Of a stretch of 5,588 nt of DNA, positions 1 to 5,377 are shown piece after piece (positions within the stretch are counted from its first letter, which is position 1; each line of letters begins with the position of its first letter). The stretch covers positions 1-5,588 of the forward strand of contig CALIEL010000030.1 in assembly GCA_938022235.1 (NCBI GenBank). The letters run 5' to 3'. This DNA is from Oribacterium parvum (GTDB taxonomy: Bacteria; Bacillota; Clostridia; Lachnospirales; Lachnospiraceae). Under the pieces are notes generated by a model. That model did not search any database and was not told the origin of the DNA. It saw nothing but the letters and a program-made list of their open reading frames with translations. Both the position numbers and the translations under genes were made by a program.

Positions 1-6
1 TAACAT

Positions 7-81
7 GGTGGCCATAGCGTAGTTGGTTATCGCGCCAGATTGTGGTTCTGGAGGTCCCGGGTTCGACTCCCGGTGGCCACC
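7..81 (+). tRNA. tRNA-His (GTG anticodon)
   Basis: Full cloverleaf. The acceptor GTGGCCA (8-14) pairs perfectly with TGGCCAC (74-80). The anticodon stem CCAGA/TCTGG (35-39/47-51) encloses the loop TTGTGGT, with anticodon GTG at 42-44. The T arm has GTTCGAC. An extra G at 7 can pair with the discriminator C at 81, which is the G-1:C73 identity pair unique to histidine tRNAs, so the gene is drawn from 7. No CCA end is encoded; it must be added after transcription. It is the first of four tRNAs, and the cluster may continue left of the window. Confidence 0.97.
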
Positions 82-112
82 CTATTTTTCTCGCACGAGG
101 TTCTTATCTCAT

Positions 113-184
113 AGGGCCATCGCCAAGCGGTAAGGCACAGGCCTTTGACGCCTGCAGTCGTTGGTTCGAATCCAACTGGCCCTG
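113..184 (+). tRNA. tRNA-Gln (TTG anticodon)
   Basis: The acceptor AGGGCCA (113-119) pairs with TGGCCCT (177-183). The anticodon stem CAGGC/GCCTG (138-142/150-154) holds the loop CTTTGAC, with anticodon TTG at 145-147. The T arm is GTTGG-TTCGAAT-CCAAC and the discriminator is G184. CCA is not encoded. It lies 31 bp after tRNA-His and 4 bp before tRNA-Lys, so these tRNAs are almost certainly cut from one transcript. Confidence 0.97.
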
Positions 185-188
185 TTAT

Positions 189-261
189 GAGACACTAGCT
201 CAGTCGGTAGAGCACTTGACTTTTAATCAAGTTGTCGCGGGTTCGATTCCCGCGTGTCTCA
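189..261 (+). tRNA. tRNA-Lys (TTT anticodon)
   Basis: The acceptor GAGACAC (189-195) pairs with GTGTCTC (254-260). The D stem is GCTC/GAGC. The anticodon stem CTTGA/TCAAG (215-219/227-231) encloses CTTTTAA, with anticodon TTT at 222-224. The T arm is GCGGG-TTCGATT-CCCGC and the discriminator is A261. No CCA end is encoded. Confidence 0.97.
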
Positions 262-279
262 TTCCTGAAAGGGAGATAT

Positions 280-359
280 GCGGATGTGGCGGAATTGGCA
301 GACGCGCCAGATTTAGGTTCTGGTGGGCGACCGTGCAGGTTCAAGTCCTGTCATCCGCA
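280..359 (+). tRNA. tRNA-Leu (TAG anticodon)
   Basis: The acceptor GCGGATG (280-286) pairs with CATCCGC (352-358). The anticodon stem CCAGA/TCTGG (307-311/319-323) encloses TTTAGGT, with anticodon TAG at 314-316. The variable arm at 324-334 is longer than in a class I tRNA but short for leucine. The T arm is GCAGG-TTCAAGT-CCTGT with one G-T wobble, and the discriminator is A359. No CCA end is encoded. It is the last tRNA before the terminator. Confidence 0.96.
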
Positions 360-387
360 GGCTGAAAACAAGGTTTTCGTGAGGATT

Positions 388-420
388 GTGATAGAGGAGG
401 TATCCTTTATCACTTTTTTT
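388..420 (+). terminator. Intrinsic terminator of the tRNA cluster
   Basis: An 11-bp stem (388-398 with 403-413, one G-T wobble) closes a GGTA loop and is followed directly by seven T residues (414-420). This is a textbook Rho-independent terminator 28 bp after tRNA-Leu. It separates the tRNA transcript from the genes downstream. Confidence 0.93.
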
Positions 421-459
421 GTATCCGGAAAGACTGGTCTTTTTTGAAGAAAAGCCTTA

Positions 460-479
460 TGCTATAGAAAATCTATAGA
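460..479 (+). promoter_or_regulatory. Possible cdd promoter (extended -10)
   Basis: TGC followed by TATAGA (463-468) resembles an extended -10 element, and a second TATAGA follows at 474-479. No convincing -35 sits 16-18 bp upstream (only a T run near 440-445), so this is a weak call. It rests mainly on the need for a promoter between the strong terminator ending at 420 and the cdd start at 502. Confidence 0.35.
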
Positions 480-501
480 CGAAGGAAAGGAAGAGAATCG
501 T

Positions 502-960
502 TTGAGAACAGAGGATACAAGTACAAAGGACAGTGTAAGTGAAAATAATGCTAAGGCTTTGATTCGGAAGGCGCTTCAGGCCAGAAGAAAAGCCTATAGT
601 CCCTACTCTCATTTTCAGGTGGGCGTAGCGTTGGAAACAGATTCAGGAGAGGTATTTTTAGGCTGTAATGTGGAGAATGCTTCCTATGGAGCCAGCAACT
701 GTGGAGAAAGAACCGCCGTGTTTAAGGCGGTCAGTGAGGGCTATAAGCATTTTCGGAGAATCGCCATAGTAGGAGGCATGAAGGATAGTGAAGAGCTTTC
801 CTACTGTATGCCCTGCGGTATATGTCGTCAGGTGATGGCGGAGTTTGTGGATTTACAAAGTTTTCAGGTCATTTTGGCAAAAAATGAAGAGGAGTATCAG
901 ATTTATACTCTTGCAGAGCTTCTTCCCCATGCCTTTTTGCCGGAGGCTCTGGAGGACTAA
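502..960 (+). CDS. cdd: Cytidine deaminase
   Basis: Predicted homotetrameric zinc cytidine deaminase of the cytosol. It hydrolyses cytidine and deoxycytidine to uridine and deoxyuridine, feeding the uridine phosphorylase encoded downstream. The family signature is clear: YSPYSHFQVGVAL (32-44), the zinc/catalytic motif NCGER (Cys67, Glu69) and PCGICRQ (Cys105, Cys108), ending in a typical TLAELLPHAFLPE tail. The middle residue of the usual CAE motif is Gly68. The start is TTG at 502, with purine-rich AAGGAAAGGAAGAG just upstream. No in-frame ATG precedes the conserved core, which begins near residue 17, so the protein (152 aa) has a hydrophilic N-terminal extension of about 16 residues over the usual 130-136 aa form. 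An internal TTG near 558 could give a shorter protein but has a poorer binding site. Function is near certain; the exact start is less so. Confidence 0.95.
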   Translation: MRTEDTSTKDSVSENNAKALIRKALQARRKAYSPYSHFQVGVALETDSGEVFLGCNVENASYGASNCGERTAVFKAVSEGYKHFRRIAIVGGMKDSEELSYCMPCGICRQVMAEFVDLQSFQVILAKNEEEYQIYTLAELLPHAFLPEALED

Positions 961-1001
961 GCAGTTGTTTTAGGGACAGTCCTTTATTTTGGAGATAGTT
1001 T

Positions 1002-1031
1002 TTGCAGTTACAAGATAGAAAAGCTTATAAA
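1002..1031 (+). promoter_or_regulatory. Probable promoter of the deoD operon
   Basis: TTGCAG (1002-1007) is followed after 18 bp by TATAAA (1026-1031), a good match to a sigma-A promoter. Reading TTATAA one base earlier gives 17-bp spacing. Transcription would start near 1038, giving a leader of about 120 nt that contains the four 15-bp repeats. This is a sequence match only. It fits the 199-bp gap between cdd and deoD, which suggests that deoD can be transcribed independently of cdd. Confidence 0.6.
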
Positions 1032-1067
1032 GATTGAAAAAAGTAGTATGGGAAGCGGTAAATATTG

Positions 1068-1127
1068 CTTCTATCAAAGATACTTCTATCAAAGATACTT
1101 CTATCAAAGATACTTCTATCAAAGATA
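1068..1127 (+). repeat. Tandem repeat, 4 perfect copies of a 15-bp unit
   Basis: Four head-to-tail identical copies of CTTCTATCAAAGATA run at 1068-1082, 1083-1097, 1098-1112 and 1113-1127. Each unit contains the inverted repeat TATC-AAA-GATA. Across unit borders a second inverted repeat, GATA-CTTC-TATC, appears, so hairpins or protein sites could form in two registers. The array sits between the predicted promoter and the deoD ribosome binding site. It could be an operator array, a leader element, or a neutral product of replication slippage. Confidence 0.97.
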
Positions 1128-1159
1128 ATATTATTTAGTCGACAATCAAGGAGGATAGT

Positions 1160-1861
1160 ATGGGAACAGCACACAATGAAGCAGAGTTGGGGCAGATTGC
1201 AAAGACCGTTTTAATGCCGGGGGATCCCCTTCGGGCCAAGTTTATTGCAGAGAACTTTTTGACAGATGTAAAGTGTTTTAATACCGTGAGAAATATGCTG
1301 GGCTTTACCGGAAAATACAACGGAAAGGAAGTTTCCGTGATGGGGGCGGGAATGGGGATGCCCTCCATCGGCCTCTATTCCTATGAGCTTTTTAACCACT
1401 ACGATGTGGATGCCATTATTCGTATCGGTTCCGCAGGGGCTTTACGCGAGGATATTGAGCTGAAGGATGTGGTTATGGCCATGGGTGCCTGCACGGATTC
1501 TCGCTACAGCTATCAGTATGAACTACCGGGTGACTTTGCTCCTATTGCAGACTACTCCTTACTGGAGAAAGCGGTGGGAACAGCCAGAGAATTAAAGATT
1601 CCTGTTAAGGTAGGAAATGTGGTTTCCTCCGATGTTTTCTATAATGGCTATACCAAGGCCAACGAAAAGTGGGCAAGCATGGGTGCCCTTTGCGTGGAAA
1701 TGGAGGCTGCAGCCCTCTATATGAATGCTGCAAAGGCCGGCAAGAAAGCTTTGGCCATTCTTTCCATTTCCGACCATATCTTAAAGGGAACAGAGCTTTC
1801 TCCGGAAGAGAGAAAGGTGGGCTTTAAAGATATGATGGAGATTGCTTTACGTTTGGCATAA
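1160..1861 (+). CDS. deoD: Purine nucleoside phosphorylase, DeoD type
   Basis: Cytosolic enzyme, hexameric in this family. It splits purine ribo- and deoxyribonucleosides with phosphate into base and (deoxy)ribose-1-phosphate. At 233 aa it has the normal length of bacterial DeoD. Residues match those known from the E. coli enzyme with an offset of one: His5, Gly21 and Arg25 in the VLMPGDPLRAK motif; Arg44; Arg88 and Ser91 in IIRIGSAG (phosphate site); Phe160 and Tyr161; Met181 and Glu182 in VEMEAAA (ribose); and the catalytic pair Asp205 in SDHI and Arg218. This separates it from the trimeric PNP family and from uridine phosphorylases. The start is firm: AAGGAGG (1148-1154) lies 5 bp before ATG. 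It probably heads the deoD-udp-deoB-tadA run, with the promoter at 1002-1031 and a repeat-bearing leader. Its stop codon lies inside the first unit of the 25-bp repeat array that follows. Confidence 0.97.
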   Translation: MGTAHNEAELGQIAKTVLMPGDPLRAKFIAENFLTDVKCFNTVRNMLGFTGKYNGKEVSVMGAGMGMPSIGLYSYELFNHYDVDAIIRIGSAGALREDIELKDVVMAMGACTDSRYSYQYELPGDFAPIADYSLLEKAVGTARELKIPVKVGNVVSSDVFYNGYTKANEKWASMGALCVEMEAAALYMNAAKAGKKALAILSISDHILKGTELSPEERKVGFKDMMEIALRLA

Positions 1862-1990
1862 AGATTTTGTGCTATTTTTGCCATGAATATTTTGTGTTAT
1901 GTTTGACATAAATATTTTGTATTATTTTTGGCATAAAGATTTTGTGTTATGTTTGGCATAAAATATTTAGATTATGTGTTGCATAAGGAG
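1857..1990 (+). repeat. Tandem repeat, five 25-bp units plus a partial one, starting at the deoD stop
   Basis: Five units of exactly 25 bp (1857-1881, 1882-1906, 1907-1931, 1932-1956, 1957-1981) and a partial sixth from 1982 fill the whole deoD-udp gap. Each begins CATAAA or similar, continues with an ATTTTGTG-like stretch, and ends near GTTTGG. Copies differ at a few positions, unit 5 the most. The first CATAA contains the deoD stop codon (GCA TAA). The last 14 bases before it, in deoD coding sequence, also resemble the unit end (11 of 14), so the array probably grew by copying the gene's 3' end. Units 2, 4 and 5 form TTATG-N5-CATAA inverted repeats with the next unit. The partial sixth unit supplies the udp ribosome binding site. 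Confidence 0.95.
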
Positions 1991-1995
1991 TTTCC

Positions 1996-2775
1996 ATGAT
2001 TAATTATTCAGAAGATGAACGCTGTTATCATATCGGAGTAAAAAAGGGAGATTTGGGGAAATATGTTCTCCTTCCCGGAGATCCGAAGCGTTGTGAAAAG
2101 ATTGCGAAATATTTTGACAATCCGGAATTGGTGGCAGACAGAAGAGAGTATGTGACTTATACCGGTACTCTTTTGGGGGAAAAGGTCAGTGTCTGTTCCA
2201 CCGGTATAGGCGGACCCTCTGCTTCTATTGCCCTGGAAGAGCTTAGTACCTGCGGAGGAGAGGTTTTTATCCGTGTGGGCACAGCGGGAGGGATGGACCT
2301 TTCTGTAGAAGCGGGAGATTTGGTGATTGCCCAATCTGCAATCCGTATGGAGGGAACCTCCAAGGAGTATGCCCCTATCGAGTGGCCGGCCACAGCAGAT
2401 TTCGAGCTGACTAAGGTGCTGGAAGAGGCGGGAAAAAAGCTTTCCGTAAAAACCCATGTGGGGGTAGTACAATGCAAGGATGCCTTTTATGGACAGCATA
2501 AGCCGGAGGACTTACCGGTCTCCAAGGAATTGCTGGAGAAGTGGGATGCTTGGTGCAAATTAGGTTGTAAGGCTTCCGAAATGGAGAGTGCAGCACTGTT
2601 TACCGTGGGAGCCTATCTGAAAAAGCAGGTAGGCACCGTTTTATTTGTAGTCTCCAACCAGGAGAGAGTGAAAGCCGGGCTTTCCAACGAAATTTTACAT
2701 GACACGGATTTAGCGATTCGAACTGCCATAGAGGCTATAAAGCTCCTGATTCAAAGGGAGAAAGAGAGAAAGTAG
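1996..2775 (+). CDS. udp: Uridine phosphorylase
   Basis: Cytosolic member of the nucleoside phosphorylase I superfamily. It splits uridine (and often deoxyuridine) into uracil and (deoxy)ribose-1-phosphate, following Cdd in pyrimidine salvage. Compared with E. coli Udp (253 aa; here 259), it keeps His12, the LLPGDPKR motif (Gly28, Arg32), Arg50 in DRREY, STGIGGPSASIA (68-79), Arg93 and Thr96 in IRVGTAG, and Met196-Glu197 in SEMESAA. In the uracil-binding loop it has FYGQHK: Gln167 aligns with E. coli Gln166, but Lys169 stands where E. coli has Arg168. The start is supported by AAGGAG (1985-1990), 5 bp before ATG; this site is the tail of the repeat array. It ends 5 bp before deoB, so the two are surely co-transcribed. 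The main alternative is a related pyrimidine or mixed-specificity nucleoside phosphorylase. Confidence 0.92.
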   Translation: MINYSEDERCYHIGVKKGDLGKYVLLPGDPKRCEKIAKYFDNPELVADRREYVTYTGTLLGEKVSVCSTGIGGPSASIALEELSTCGGEVFIRVGTAGGMDLSVEAGDLVIAQSAIRMEGTSKEYAPIEWPATADFELTKVLEEAGKKLSVKTHVGVVQCKDAFYGQHKPEDLPVSKELLEKWDAWCKLGCKASEMESAALFTVGAYLKKQVGTVLFVVSNQERVKAGLSNEILHDTDLAIRTAIEAIKLLIQREKERK

Positions 2776-2780
2776 GAAAG

Positions 2781-3971
2781 ATGAAATTTAAAAGAATATT
2801 TTTGATTGTTTTAGATTCTTTAGGCATTGGAAATGGCAAGGATGCAGCAAAGTTTGGAGACGAAGGTACGGATACCTTCCTTCATATTACGGAAAAGATG
2901 CCCTCATTTTCCATTCCCAATTTGGAAAAGCTGGGCATGGGAAATTTAAAGGCCTTAAAGGGGGTTTCTCCTGTAGAAAAGCCTTTGGCGAAGTACTATG
3001 CCTTAAATGAAGCCAGTAACGGTAAGGACACTATGACCGGACACTGGGAAATGATGGGGATTAAGACGGAAAAGCCCTTTATTACCTTTACCGACACCGG
3101 CTTTCCTACTGCATTAATTCAGGAATTGGAAGAGAAGACGGAAAGAAAGGTGATTGGAAACAAGGCAGCCTCCGGTACGGAAATCATTGAGGAGCTGGGA
3201 GAGGAGCAATTAAGGACCGGAAGTATGATTGTCTATACTTCTGCGGACTCCGTATTGCAGATTGCCGCCCCGGAAGATTCCAAGTATTTTGGGCTGGAGG
3301 AACTGTATAAGTACTGTGAAGTCGCCAGAGAAATCGCCATGAAGGACGAATGGAGGGTTGGAAGGGTGATTGCCAGACCCTATGTAGGGGAGAAAAGGGG
3401 AGAGTTTAAAAGAACCTCCAACCGTCATGACCTGGCCCTAAAACCACCTACAAAAACCGTTTTAAATTATCTGGAAGAAGCAGGACTTTCCGTAATTTCC
3501 ATTGGAAAAATCAACGACATTTTCGTGGGAGAGGGAATCAATAAGGCAATTCATTCCCGCTCCTCTGTGGAAGGAATGGAACAGTGTATTGCCCTGGCAA
3601 AGGATGAGGATTTTCAAGGACTTTGCTTTGTAAACTTGGTGGATTTTGATGCTCTTTATGGGCATAGAAGAGATCCCATTGGTTACGGAGAAGAAATTCA
3701 GCGCTTTGATGAAAAGCTGGGAGAATTACTTTCTGTTTTGAAAGAGGGTGACCTTCTGATGTTGACTGCAGACCATGGAAACGATCCCACATTTTCCGGA
3801 TCGGATCATACCAGAGAACAGGTTCCTCTTTTGGTTTATCATAAGGGAATTGCAGGGGGACAAGGAGAAGAACAGGATAGCTTCGGTGTAATCGGTGCCA
3901 GTGTTGCGGAAAACTTCTCCGTGGCATTACCTTCAGAATTAATCGGAAAGTCCCTTTATAAGGAGTTTTAG
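2781..3971 (+). CDS. deoB: Phosphopentomutase
   Basis: Cytosolic mutase of the alkaline phosphatase superfamily using two manganese ions. It interconverts (deoxy)ribose-1-phosphate and the 5-phosphate, passing the products of DeoD and Udp to central metabolism. At 396 aa it has family length. Metal and catalytic residues line up with the well-studied Bacillus cereus enzyme: Asp12 in VLDSLGIG; the phosphorylated Thr84 in GKDTMTGHWE; Asp290 and His295 in DFDALYGHRRD; Asp331-His332 in TADHGNDP; and His343 in SDHTREQVPLL. The cap domain lies roughly at residues 100-220 and includes RPYVG and RTSNRHD. The start ATG is 5 bp after the udp stop. The local ribosome binding site is weak (AGGAAAG overlapping the stop), which suggests translational coupling to udp. 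It ends 6 bp before tadA. Confidence 0.97.
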   Translation: MKFKRIFLIVLDSLGIGNGKDAAKFGDEGTDTFLHITEKMPSFSIPNLEKLGMGNLKALKGVSPVEKPLAKYYALNEASNGKDTMTGHWEMMGIKTEKPFITFTDTGFPTALIQELEEKTERKVIGNKAASGTEIIEELGEEQLRTGSMIVYTSADSVLQIAAPEDSKYFGLEELYKYCEVAREIAMKDEWRVGRVIARPYVGEKRGEFKRTSNRHDLALKPPTKTVLNYLEEAGLSVISIGKINDIFVGEGINKAIHSRSSVEGMEQCIALAKDEDFQGLCFVNLVDFDALYGHRRDPIGYGEEIQRFDEKLGELLSVLKEGDLLMLTADHGNDPTFSGSDHTREQVPLLVYHKGIAGGQGEEQDSFGVIGASVAENFSVALPSELIGKSLYKEF

Positions 3972-3977
3972 AAAGAA

Positions 3978-4502
3978 ATGAAAACAGAGAAAGACTATAT
4001 GAAGATGGCTCTTTCCCTGGCGAAAAAGGCAGCGTCCCGGGGGGATGTACCCATCGGGGCGCTGATTGTTTATGACGGGACAAAGCCGGATTCTCCTATG
4101 GGAAGACTTTGCCAAGAAAAGGGGATTCTTCCGGGAACGATATTGGGCAGAGGCTATAACCGGAGAAATCAAAAAAACAATGCCCTCTATCATGGAGAAA
4201 TTTTAGCCATTGAGAAGGCCTGTAAGAAAATAGGAGACTGGCGCTTGGAGGATTGCACCCTCTATGTGAATTTGGAGCCCTGTCCCATGTGTGCGGGAGC
4301 TATTTTACAGGCTAGAATTCCTCGTCTGGTCTTTTCTCTTCGGAATCCTAAAGCCGGCTTCTGCGGTTCTCTATTAAATGTTTTACAAATGAAGGAACTA
4401 AACCATAGAGTGGTGATTCGGGAAAATGTGCTGGAGGGGGAGGCGAGAGATTTGCTTTCCCATTTTTTTAGCTCTATGAGAGAGAAGAAAAAGGAAAATT
4501 GA
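3978..4502 (+). CDS. tadA: tRNA-specific adenosine deaminase
   Basis: Zinc deaminase that changes A34 to inosine in the anticodon of tRNA-Arg(ACG). TadA features run the full length: GDVPIGALIV (22-31), GRGYNRRN (57-64), the zinc/catalytic HGEILAI (His72, Glu74), DWRLEDCTLYVNLEPCPMCAGAI (Cys102, Cys105), PKAGFCGSLLNVLQ, and a C-terminal helix ending in a lysine-rich tail. Two oddities are visible. The usual HAE reads HGE. Residues about 35-53, between the first two beta strands, form an insertion of roughly 19 residues that normal TadA lacks, giving 174 aa against about 150-165. The reading frame is intact and the motifs downstream are normal, so the enzyme is probably active. The start ATG has AGGAG (3961-3965) inside the end of deoB, 12 bp away. 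A general guanine or cytosine deaminase is less likely because of the TadA-specific motifs. Confidence 0.93.
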   Translation: MKTEKDYMKMALSLAKKAASRGDVPIGALIVYDGTKPDSPMGRLCQEKGILPGTILGRGYNRRNQKNNALYHGEILAIEKACKKIGDWRLEDCTLYVNLEPCPMCAGAILQARIPRLVFSLRNPKAGFCGSLLNVLQMKELNHRVVIRENVLEGEARDLLSHFFSSMREKKKEN

Positions 4503-4609
4503 TTACAAAAGAAGCGGAAATGCATTTTCAGGGAAAGACAGTACTTTATGCAAATGCTTAGGATAGAAAATGAAAAAAAGGGAATTTGTCTAATGAGACG
4601 GGAGAAAGT

Positions 4610-5320
4610 ATGGAAAGAAGAGGAATATTAATCTGTGCCGGATACTTTTATGGCATTCCTTTTTCTTTAAAGAAGGAGGATCTGATTATTGCAGTGGATG
4701 GAGGCTTCCGATACTGTCAAGAGGAAGGCATTACCCCCTCTTTGATTTTGGGAGATTTGGATTCTTTGACTGCAAGCTTTTCGGAAAATCCTGCTCCTCT
4801 ATCCTATAATATATTTTCGGAAAATCCGAAGGAGAGGGCGGAATTTCTTTCAGAGTCCTCTTTCCAAGGAATTCCCTTAAAGCAACTTCCCGTGGTGAAA
4901 AATGATACGGATCTTTTAGCGGCCATTAAGCTTTGCCTGGAAGAGGGAATCCGGGAAATCCATATCTTTGGAGCTTTAGAGGGAAGGCGCTTTGATCATA
5001 GCCTTGCCGCATTACAAAGTCTGGCCTTTCTTACGGAACAAAAGGCCAAAGGATATTTATATGGAAAAGAAGAGCTCATTACGGCACTTCAGGATGGAAG
5101 TCTGCATTTTCCGAAAGGAATGCAAGGGACTTGCTCCGTATTTTCCTATTCCGAAGAGGCTAGGGGAGTAGAAGAAAAAGGACTTCTATATCAGATCGAT
5201 AAAGGCTGTTTAAAAAATAGCTTTCCTATAGGGGTGAGTAATGCCTTTACAGGAGAAGAGGCGGAGATTTCTGTGGAAAAGGGAATGCTTTTTGTGAGCT
5301 ATGGAATAGAAAATCTGTAA
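4610..5320 (+). CDS. thiN: Thiamine pyrophosphokinase
   Basis: Cytosolic kinase that transfers pyrophosphate from ATP to thiamine, making the cofactor thiamine diphosphate. Numbered from ATG 4610 (236 aa), it shows LIIAVDGGFRYC (25-36), LILGDLDSL (45-53), VVKNDTDLLAAIKLCLEEG (95-113), the IFGALEGRRFDH motif (119-130), and a C-terminal beta domain with GVSNAFTGEEAEISVEKG. These are the thiamine/nucleotide-binding signatures of the family. An in-frame TTG at 4586 would add eight residues, but its only purine stretch is 2-3 bp away. ATG 4610 has GGGAG (4600-4604) 5 bp upstream and matches the family N-terminus. The stretch between GDLDS and KNDTD is about 20 residues longer than usual and contains FSENP twice. 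It follows tadA after 107 bp with no clear terminator or promoter, so operon membership is likely but not proven. The stop codon lies in a 23-bp direct duplication. Confidence 0.93.
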   Translation: MERRGILICAGYFYGIPFSLKKEDLIIAVDGGFRYCQEEGITPSLILGDLDSLTASFSENPAPLSYNIFSENPKERAEFLSESSFQGIPLKQLPVVKNDTDLLAAIKLCLEEGIREIHIFGALEGRRFDHSLAALQSLAFLTEQKAKGYLYGKEELITALQDGSLHFPKGMQGTCSVFSYSEEARGVEEKGLLYQIDKGCLKNSFPIGVSNAFTGEEAEISVEKGMLFVSYGIENL

Positions 5321-5338
5321 GCTATGGAATAGAAATTC
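5293..5338 (+). repeat. 23-bp direct duplication across the thiN stop codon
   Basis: The segment 5293-5315 is repeated at 5316-5338 with 21 of 23 identical bases; the shared core AGCTATGGAATAGAAA occurs at 5297-5312 and 5320-5335. The first copy is the last coding stretch of thiN. The TAA stop (5318-5320) lies in the second copy, so the duplication itself supplies the present stop codon. The pattern is the same kind as the longer array at the end of deoD. Confidence 0.9.
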
Positions 5339-5342
5339 TTAC

Positions 5343-5371
5343 TTGCAAGCCCAGGTGCCCTTTGCTATAAT
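5343..5371 (+). promoter_or_regulatory. Strong sigma-A-type promoter for the structured RNA
   Basis: TTGCAA (5343-5348), a 17-bp spacer and a perfect TATAAT (5366-5371), with TGC just upstream giving an extended -10. It is the best promoter match in the window. Initiation is predicted at A5378, one base before the 5' strand of the RNA's closing helix. Confidence 0.88.
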
Positions 5372-5377
5372 TTTTTT

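Noticed and set aside
42..447. Two overlapping open frames across the tRNA cluster (42-365 and 232-447)
   Set aside because: They run straight through four well-formed tRNA genes and the terminator, have no ribosome binding site, and their residues are translations of tRNA stems.
972..990. Small hairpin and T-rich stretch after cdd, as a possible terminator
   Set aside because: The stem is only 5 bp with one wobble and a 3-nt loop, and the T run is broken by an A. Too weak to call.
1903..1908. Perfect -35 consensus TTGACA inside the 25-bp array
   Set aside because: No -10-like hexamer lies 16-18 bp downstream; the match arises from a one-base variant of TTGGCA in the repeat.
1068..1990. Repeat arrays as a CRISPR
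   Set aside because: The units are 15 and 25 bp, directly adjacent with no unique spacers, and no cas genes are nearby.
1135..4525. Many minus-strand open frames opposite deoD, udp, deoB and tadA
   Set aside because: All lie antisense to genes with full family motifs, lack ribosome binding sites and show no recognisable protein features.
4520..4561. 13-codon open frame in the tadA-thiN gap
   Set aside because: Very short, without a convincing ribosome binding site or sign of coding bias; the gap also has no clear promoter or terminator.
4586..4609. TTG at 4586 as the thiN start
   Set aside because: Its purine stretch is only 2-3 bp away, whereas ATG 4610 has GGGAG at 5-bp spacing and fits the family N-terminus.
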